DNA of 10,445 bases from Candidatus Nanohaloarchaea archaeon (GTDB lineage: Archaea > EX4484-52 > GLR71): assembly GCA_030671745.1 (NCBI GenBank), contig DAOVHT010000035.1, positions 1 to 10,445 of the forward strand. Reading direction: 5' to 3'. Below, piece after piece: positions 6,952-10,445 of the stretch. The first letter of the stretch is position 1; each line of letters opens with the position of its first letter. Below the pieces are notes generated by a model. The model ran no database searches and had not been told where the DNA came from. It saw only the letters and a program-made list of their open reading frames with translations. The position numbers and the translations under genes were made by a program.

Positions 6952-8547
6952 TTACTTCAAACTTTCTAATATCTCAATAACTTTCTTTTCGCCGATCGCT
7001 TTTATGAACCCTGTAAGTCTCGGTCCGCGCTCTTTTCCAATCAATGCAAGATAGAACCCCCTGAAGAAGTCTTTCATCTCAAGATTCTCTTCTGCTACGG
7101 TCTCCTTGAACATGCCGAAAAGGTCGTCTGCGCTATATGTGTTTGACTTCAGGTTTTGTTTTACGCGCTTTAATGCTTTTATCTGTGTGTCTGAGAGTTG
7201 ACTTATGACTTCTTTTGAGATTGTGTCATTGATCTTTATCTTGAATTGTTCTGTCGCGTATTTTTGAAGCCAGTGGTCTGCGCACTCAATGATCTTTTCT
7301 ACCCGGATGATGTCGAATGGTAGAGGGTTTTCAAAACCTTCAAGCATTATCTCTTTCTTTCGGTCTTTGTTCTGAGTTGCCTGTAATGTATCGCAGACTG
7401 TCCTGAAAGCGGGCTGTATCGGCATTTTTTTTGGTATGACAAATGGTATTGATAACCGGTAGACTCTTTTCAGGTGCGCCAGTTTTTTCGGGTTCTTTTC
7501 GTCCTCGAGGAAATATGCCCTTTCAGTCTTATAGAAATCGTCATATACCTTGAACAGTTCATCGTCGAATGCCAGTGCGAATTCCTTGTTAGGTTTCGTT
7601 CCTGCGAAAAGGAATCGTAATATCTCTGGAAGATAGACATCCAATACATCCTGTACTGATATTACGTTTCCTAAAGATCCAGACATCTTACCTCCGATGC
7701 CTTTCAGGATTATGTAATCGTACATCTTGTAGATTGGAGGTTCTGTCTGGTATATGTGCTTGACAATGATTTTTGCTGTGTCTCTTGAACCGCCTGCACT
7801 TGAGTGTTCTTTGCCGCCTGGTTCAAAGTCTACATTCTCGACATCCCAACGCATAGGCCAGTCCACTCTCCATGGAGGTTTTACTATGCCTACTTTTCTG
7901 AAGTCAATCTTGTTCTTGTTACCACATTTACATTCGTAATCTATTGTGTATTCTTCGTCGTAACCTGTGACTTCTGTGAAATCTGTGCCGCATTTCTCGC
8001 AATAGACCTCAAGCGGTATCCAGTCTTCTGGGTGCGCTTCTTTTCTGAACTTGTCAAGGATTTTCTTTATCCTTGCCCGGGATTTAAGTGCGGTTCTTAT
8101 GTTTTCTGCATAGGCACAGGACTTGAATTTTTCGTTCTGTCTGATGAATTCAATGTTCAGGTCAAGGTCTTTCAATGATTCTTCAAGCTGTTTCTCAAAA
8201 TGTTCAGCATAAGATTTATGGCAACCGTAAGGGTCTGGAACTGATGATACTGGACAGCCTAAGAACTGTTTCAGTCTGTCCTGTTCGGGCAGGTTCTTCG
8301 GGACTTTCCTGAATCTGTCGTAGTCATCCCAAGAATATATGAATCTTACTTTCTTTCCGCGGTCTTCAAGTGCTTTTGTGATTAAATCAGTTGTTATTAT
8401 CTCTCTGAAGTTGCCGATGTGGACAGTTCCTGAAGGTGTGATGCCTGAAGCGCATACGTATTGTTTCTTGTCTCCCTTTTCAGTGATTATCTGGTCTGCT
8501 ACCTGGTCCGCCCAGTGGATGAGTTCTGTATTTTTTTTATTCTCCAT
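6952..8547 (-). CDS. lysS: Lysyl-tRNA synthetase, class I
   Basis: 531 residues, the normal length for archaeal class I LysRS, which charges tRNA-Lys with lysine using ATP in the cytoplasm. The Rossmann catalytic core has the HIGH-type motif as PSGTVHIGN (38-46) and the KMSKS-type motif as GGKMSGS (285-291). Between them lie a four-cysteine zinc-knuckle pattern (Cys183, 186, 206, 208), the WRVDWPMRW segment (226-234) and PGGKEHSSAGGSRD (243-256), all characteristic of this enzyme. The alpha-helical anticodon-binding part fills the C-terminal third. ATG at 8545-8547 is preceded by AAGGCGAT, a fair ribosome-binding site. The gene lies 52 bases after the glycosyltransferase stop but has its own TATA box. 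Its substrate tRNA-Lys(UUU) is encoded about 1.5 kb upstream on the same strand. No key residue appears missing. Confidence 0.97.
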   Translation of the reverse strand: MENKKNTELIHWADQVADQIITEKGDKKQYVCASGITPSGTVHIGNFREIITTDLITKALEDRGKKVRFIYSWDDYDRFRKVPKNLPEQDRLKQFLGCPVSSVPDPYGCHKSYAEHFEKQLEESLKDLDLNIEFIRQNEKFKSCAYAENIRTALKSRARIKKILDKFRKEAHPEDWIPLEVYCEKCGTDFTEVTGYDEEYTIDYECKCGNKNKIDFRKVGIVKPPWRVDWPMRWDVENVDFEPGGKEHSSAGGSRDTAKIIVKHIYQTEPPIYKMYDYIILKGIGGKMSGSLGNVISVQDVLDVYLPEILRFLFAGTKPNKEFALAFDDELFKVYDDFYKTERAYFLEDEKNPKKLAHLKRVYRLSIPFVIPKKMPIQPAFRTVCDTLQATQNKDRKKEIMLEGFENPLPFDIIRVEKIIECADHWLQKYATEQFKIKINDTISKEVISQLSDTQIKALKRVKQNLKSNTYSADDLFGMFKETVAEENLEMKDFFRGFYLALIGKERGPRLTGFIKAIGEKKVIEILESLK

Positions 8548-8590
8548 AGATATCGCCTTAAAGGATAGAATAATATTGTATGTAGAAAGG

Positions 8591-8598
8591 TTATAAAT
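8591..8598 (-). promoter_or_regulatory. TATA box for lysS
   Basis: ATTTATAA on the minus strand just past the glycosyltransferase stop (TAA at 8600-8602). Transcription would start near 8568, leaving a leader of about 20 bases that contains the AAGGCGAT ribosome-binding site. Read-through from the glycosyltransferase gene could add to lysS expression. Confidence 0.5.
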
Positions 8599-8599
8599 G

Positions 8600-9847
8600 T
8601 TAAAGGTTTTGGTTCATTAAATCAGAGGTCTTAAGTATGTTTTTCAATTCTTTACGTACATTGTCATCATCTATATACCGCATCATCTCCTGCCAGGTCT
8701 TTTGAAGTCTACATAGATGTTTGAATGTATCATAATCCGGTATTGCATCAGTTTTTGCAAGCATTATGTTCTTTAATGCTTCTTTACTATCTTCAATATT
8801 ATTTTTTGAGAGATAATAGTCGGATAATGAATTGCATGTATCTTCAATCTTCTTTTCAAGGTTTTTATCTATGAAATTTCCTGGATAATCACCTAAATCT
8901 TTTGGTTGCACAATAGCCATGCCTTCAATAGGTCTTTGATTCTCAATCTTTGACTTTTCATAGATGAAACGATAGATATCTTCTCTTATCTGATTCCATA
9001 TAGGATGTGATTTTTTAGGGGGTAAATGTTTTATTGACAATTCATTGTCAAGATAGAAATCAAAACCGAACATTTTTGCATTTATCAGATAATCTATATC
9101 TTCACCACGAGGGATAGAGGGATCAAAAGGTATGACTTTGAAAATATTCTTATGGAGTATCATGTTTCCTCCAAAAACAAAAGAGGTCTTCTTCAATCGT
9201 GGTTGTGTTCCTATTACCTTATCAAAGGCGCTATTCATACTTTGATTTTTATCCCAGAATCTTGTCCAGGGTTTGGGAGTTATATCTGCACGAAAATCGT
9301 TGTTTTCCTGTAGATAATATCCTGCCACGGCATCAATCGTTTTGCCTTCATATTTTTTATGGATGAACTGTTTGGCTTTGTCTATATATTTCGTGTCTTC
9401 AAACACTTCATCATCATCTATGAGGATTATTGTATCTGAACTGATTATGTGGGGTATGAATAGGCACATATTCCTTACATTTGAATATCCATCAAGACTG
9501 AGGAGATCTGTATAATCAATTTTATTATTTTCGGTCATGTATCTGCTGATTTTTTTCAGCTGTGAAGGGCCAAACATTGAAATGTTTATTCTTGCGATTG
9601 ATGCTGATGCTTTTATTATTTCTTTGACCTTTTTTTCAGCTTCAACTTCAATGTCTTCTGTTGTGGTTGCAACAATTATTATGAGTTCAAAGTCTTTGTT
9701 ATCTAATACACTTATGCTTTCAATTGCTCTCTGTAATGTTCCTTCAGAATCGATCGGTGTGGGGTGGTCATATACTGTATCATCTGGATTATGAGGACTT
9801 TCTTTTTTACGACCCCAATAAGTCGGGATTATCATTGTTGTCTTCAT
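8600..9847 (-). CDS. GT-A fold glycosyltransferase (GT2-like)
   Basis: 415 residues. The start MKTTMIIPTYWGR is the first strand of a GT-A nucleotide-sugar-binding fold. A loop with YDHPTP (26-31) precedes EGTLQRAIESI. IILIDDDEVF (140-149) supplies the acidic metal-binding DDD motif, PRGEDIDYLI (246-255) the likely acceptor/base region, and His273 in IKHLPPKK a likely C-terminal metal ligand. Residues beyond about 330 are helical and charged. No membrane helix or signal peptide is seen, so the enzyme is cytoplasmic. Such enzymes transfer a sugar from NDP- or GDP-sugar to a lipid, glycan or small molecule; donor and acceptor cannot be read from sequence. Nearby exported proteins with many N-x-S/T sites would fit a glycosylation role, but the solute-making mannosyl/glucosylglycerate type is another option. 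No ribosome-binding site; probably leaderless. Confidence 0.85.
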   Translation of the reverse strand: MKTTMIIPTYWGRKKESPHNPDDTVYDHPTPIDSEGTLQRAIESISVLDNKDFELIIIVATTTEDIEVEAEKKVKEIIKASASIARINISMFGPSQLKKISRYMTENNKIDYTDLLSLDGYSNVRNMCLFIPHIISSDTIILIDDDEVFEDTKYIDKAKQFIHKKYEGKTIDAVAGYYLQENNDFRADITPKPWTRFWDKNQSMNSAFDKVIGTQPRLKKTSFVFGGNMILHKNIFKVIPFDPSIPRGEDIDYLINAKMFGFDFYLDNELSIKHLPPKKSHPIWNQIREDIYRFIYEKSKIENQRPIEGMAIVQPKDLGDYPGNFIDKNLEKKIEDTCNSLSDYYLSKNNIEDSKEALKNIMLAKTDAIPDYDTFKHLCRLQKTWQEMMRYIDDDNVRKELKNILKTSDLMNQNL

Positions 9848-9869
9848 AAGAGTATGTTTATCTTTGAAT

Positions 9870-9878
9870 TATATATAT
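9870..9878 (-). promoter_or_regulatory. TATA box for the glycosyltransferase gene (leaderless)
   Basis: ATATATATA on the minus strand is centred about 27 bases before the ATG at 9847, so the transcript should begin at or next to the start codon. No Shine-Dalgarno lies between. An 8-bp inverted repeat (9885-9903) sits immediately upstream, where transcription factor B or a regulator would bind. Confidence 0.5.
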
Positions 9879-9884
9879 CTGGTT

Positions 9885-9903
9885 TTTCAAGCGAAGCTTG
9901 AAA
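9885..9903. repeat. 8-bp inverted repeat upstream of the glycosyltransferase TATA box
   Basis: TTTCAAGC (9885-9892), loop GAA, GCTTGAAA (9896-9903): a perfect 8-bp stem. The CTTGAA part (9898-9902 region) can also pair with TTCAAG at 9926-9931, and a 10-base palindrome AATCTAGATT lies at 9912-9921 between them. It may be an operator or an RNA fold in read-through from tRNA-Lys. It is not followed by a T-run in either direction. Confidence 0.5.
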
Positions 9904-9956
9904 TTAAGTTTAATCTAGATTTAAATTCAAGAAATAAATTGTTATCAGATTAAGAA

Positions 9957-9991
9957 ATGACTTCGGCTCTTTTGGAAGAGCCGAATGTCAT
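9957..9991 (-). terminator. Strong hairpin downstream of tRNA-Lys
   Basis: The arms TTCGGCTCTT (9962-9971) and AAGAGCCGAA (9976-9985) pair perfectly around a 4-base loop. The stem continues with ATGAC (9957-9961) against GTCAT (9987-9991), past one unpaired T at 9986, for about 15 bp. In the direction of tRNA transcription it is followed by the short TTCTT. It may end or protect the tRNA-Lys transcript. Because archaeal termination normally relies on T-tracts alone, a separate stable RNA is also possible. Confidence 0.5.
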
Positions 9992-10019
9992 GTGCGCCTC
10001 AAGGGAGCACCGCTTGTAG

Positions 10020-10094
10020 TGAGCCCGAAGGGATTTGAACCCCCGACACCCGGATTAAAAGTCCGGTGCTCTAGCCAGACTGAGCTACGAGCCC
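10020..10094 (-). tRNA. tRNA-Lys (anticodon UUU)
   Basis: 75 bases fold as a full cloverleaf on the minus strand: acceptor GGGCTCG pairing with CGGGCTC (two G-U pairs, positions 2-71 and 5-68), D-arm GCTC/GAGC with GG in the loop, anticodon stem CCGGA/TCCGG with loop CTTTTAA (anticodon TTT), a 5-base variable region, and T-loop TTCAAAT. The T-stem GGGGG/CCCTT has two G-U pairs next to the acceptor stem. The discriminator is A; CCA is not encoded, so it must be added enzymatically. No intron. It decodes AAA and AAG lysine codons and is a substrate for the LysRS encoded in the same window. Confidence 0.95.
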
Positions 10095-10153
10095 ACACAA
10101 AAATTGATTGTTGTTTGTTTTTGCGCTGATACTCTCTATATTATTACGAATAG

Positions 10154-10161
10154 TTTTATAA
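10154..10161 (-). promoter_or_regulatory. TATA box for tRNA-Lys
   Basis: TTATAAAA on the minus strand, centred about 63 bases before the mature tRNA 5' end, predicts a leader of about 35 bases to be removed by RNase P. A second, weaker box (AATAATATAG near 10134-10143) would give a leader of about 20 bases; I cannot tell which is used. Confidence 0.4.
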
Positions 10162-10163
10162 GC

Positions 10164-10186
10164 TTTTAGGTGACTGAGACCTAAAA
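10164..10186. repeat. 8-bp inverted repeat between the thioredoxin-like gene and tRNA-Lys
   Basis: TTTTAGGT (10164-10171), 7-base loop, ACCTAAAA (10179-10186): a perfect 8-bp stem directly upstream of the tRNA TATA box and 40 bases after the thioredoxin-like stop. It could be a terminator hairpin or an operator. Minus-strand T-tracts at about 10197-10220 lie between it and the stop and could themselves end transcription. Confidence 0.5.
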
Positions 10187-10225
10187 TGTCTAAATTGGAT
10201 GAAAATTGAAAATAAAAATGAATCC

Positions 10226-10445
10226 TTAACTCGGTAAAGGACAGCCACTGAGCTCGGAAAGTCTTGCAAAGGTCTGTTCACCCGGATAATTTGTACCATC
10301 TACAGTCCAGGTCGGATAACCGGTCACGCCTGCGTTCTTGCACTCGAATTCATTGTCTGTACATTCAACGTAGTCAACGTAATCAAATGACTTGCCAAAC
10401 TCTTTTTTCTGGTTCTGGCAATGAGAACACCAGTATGCGCCATAC
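10226..10445 (-). CDS. Thioredoxin-like domain, C-terminal part (VKOR-associated type); 5' end outside window
   Basis: From the right edge the minus strand reads 72 codons without a break to TAA at 10226-10228. It begins YGAYWCSHCQNQKKEFG: a thioredoxin active site Cys-Ser-His-Cys preceded by Tyr-Trp. VDYVECT and the cis-Pro segment GVTGYPTWTVDG then follow, and the end is SELSGCPLPS. This order closely matches the thioredoxin-like domain fused to, or encoded beside, vitamin K epoxide reductase (VKOR) homologues, which form disulfides in exported proteins. Whether a VKOR membrane part or only a signal peptide precedes it cannot be seen. Three further Cys (in VECTD, FECKN, SGCP) are present. 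Other thioredoxin-like oxidoreductases are the alternative. Confidence 0.88.
   Translation of the reverse strand, partial: YGAYWCSHCQNQKKEFGKSFDYVDYVECTDNEFECKNAGVTGYPTWTVDGTNYPGEQTFARLSELSGCPLPS

Noticed and set aside
7754..8178. Plus-strand open frames inside lysS
   Set aside because: They are opposite the conserved LysRS zinc-knuckle and catalytic motifs and have no start signals.
9951..10019. C/D-box or H/ACA guide RNA after tRNA-Lys
   Set aside because: No proper C box (RUGAUGA) and D box pair, and no pseudouridylation pocket or ACA at the expected distance; the hairpin is uninterrupted.
1..10445. CRISPR array, insertion sequence, integrase or toxin-antitoxin pair
   Set aside because: No regularly spaced direct repeats, no transposase or integrase motif and no small paired genes were seen on either strand.

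Overview
The window looks archaeal. It has a class I lysyl-tRNA synthetase, an MCT-1/Tma20-like PUA protein, a tRNA gene without an encoded CCA end, and A/T-rich TTTATATA-type boxes about 25 bases before likely transcription starts. Several genes appear leaderless. The many secreted or anchored beta-sandwich proteins, small intergenic gaps and AT-rich sequence suggest an uncultured DPANN-like archaeon. That lineage call is inference, not proof.

Layout. Positions 1-5084 hold three minus-strand genes for exported proteins. A Ser/Thr-rich protein of 798 residues with a signal peptide is followed 10 bases later by a 508-residue protein with a signal peptide and a C-terminal membrane anchor. After a terminator-like element and a new TATA box comes a multi-module Ig/PKD-like protein that runs off the left edge. 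A 162-base divergent promoter region separates this block from a plus-strand pair: a HIT-fold protein that lacks the usual catalytic histidine, and the PUA protein 5 bases later. A plus-strand gene for an exported cysteine-rich protein (12 Cys) follows with its own TATA box. It ends 3 bases from the convergent lysS gene.

The right part is all minus strand. Reading in the direction of transcription, it holds the C-terminal piece of a thioredoxin-like protein (WCSHC motif) cut by the right edge, tRNA-Lys(UUU), a run of palindromes including a strong 15-bp hairpin, a GT-A type glycosyltransferase, and lysS. LysRS and its cognate tRNA thus sit about 1.5 kb apart on the same strand.

How the genes may fit together. 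The exported proteins, the glycosyltransferase and the thioredoxin/VKOR-type domain are compatible with cell-surface construction: beta-sandwich surface proteins, glycosylation, disulfide formation. The HIT, PUA, LysRS and tRNA genes belong to nucleotide and translation functions. No mobile element, CRISPR array or defence operon was seen. The observations most worth following are the HIT protein with Ala in place of the nucleophile, the cysteine-rich surface protein, and the structured RNA stretch directly after tRNA-Lys.
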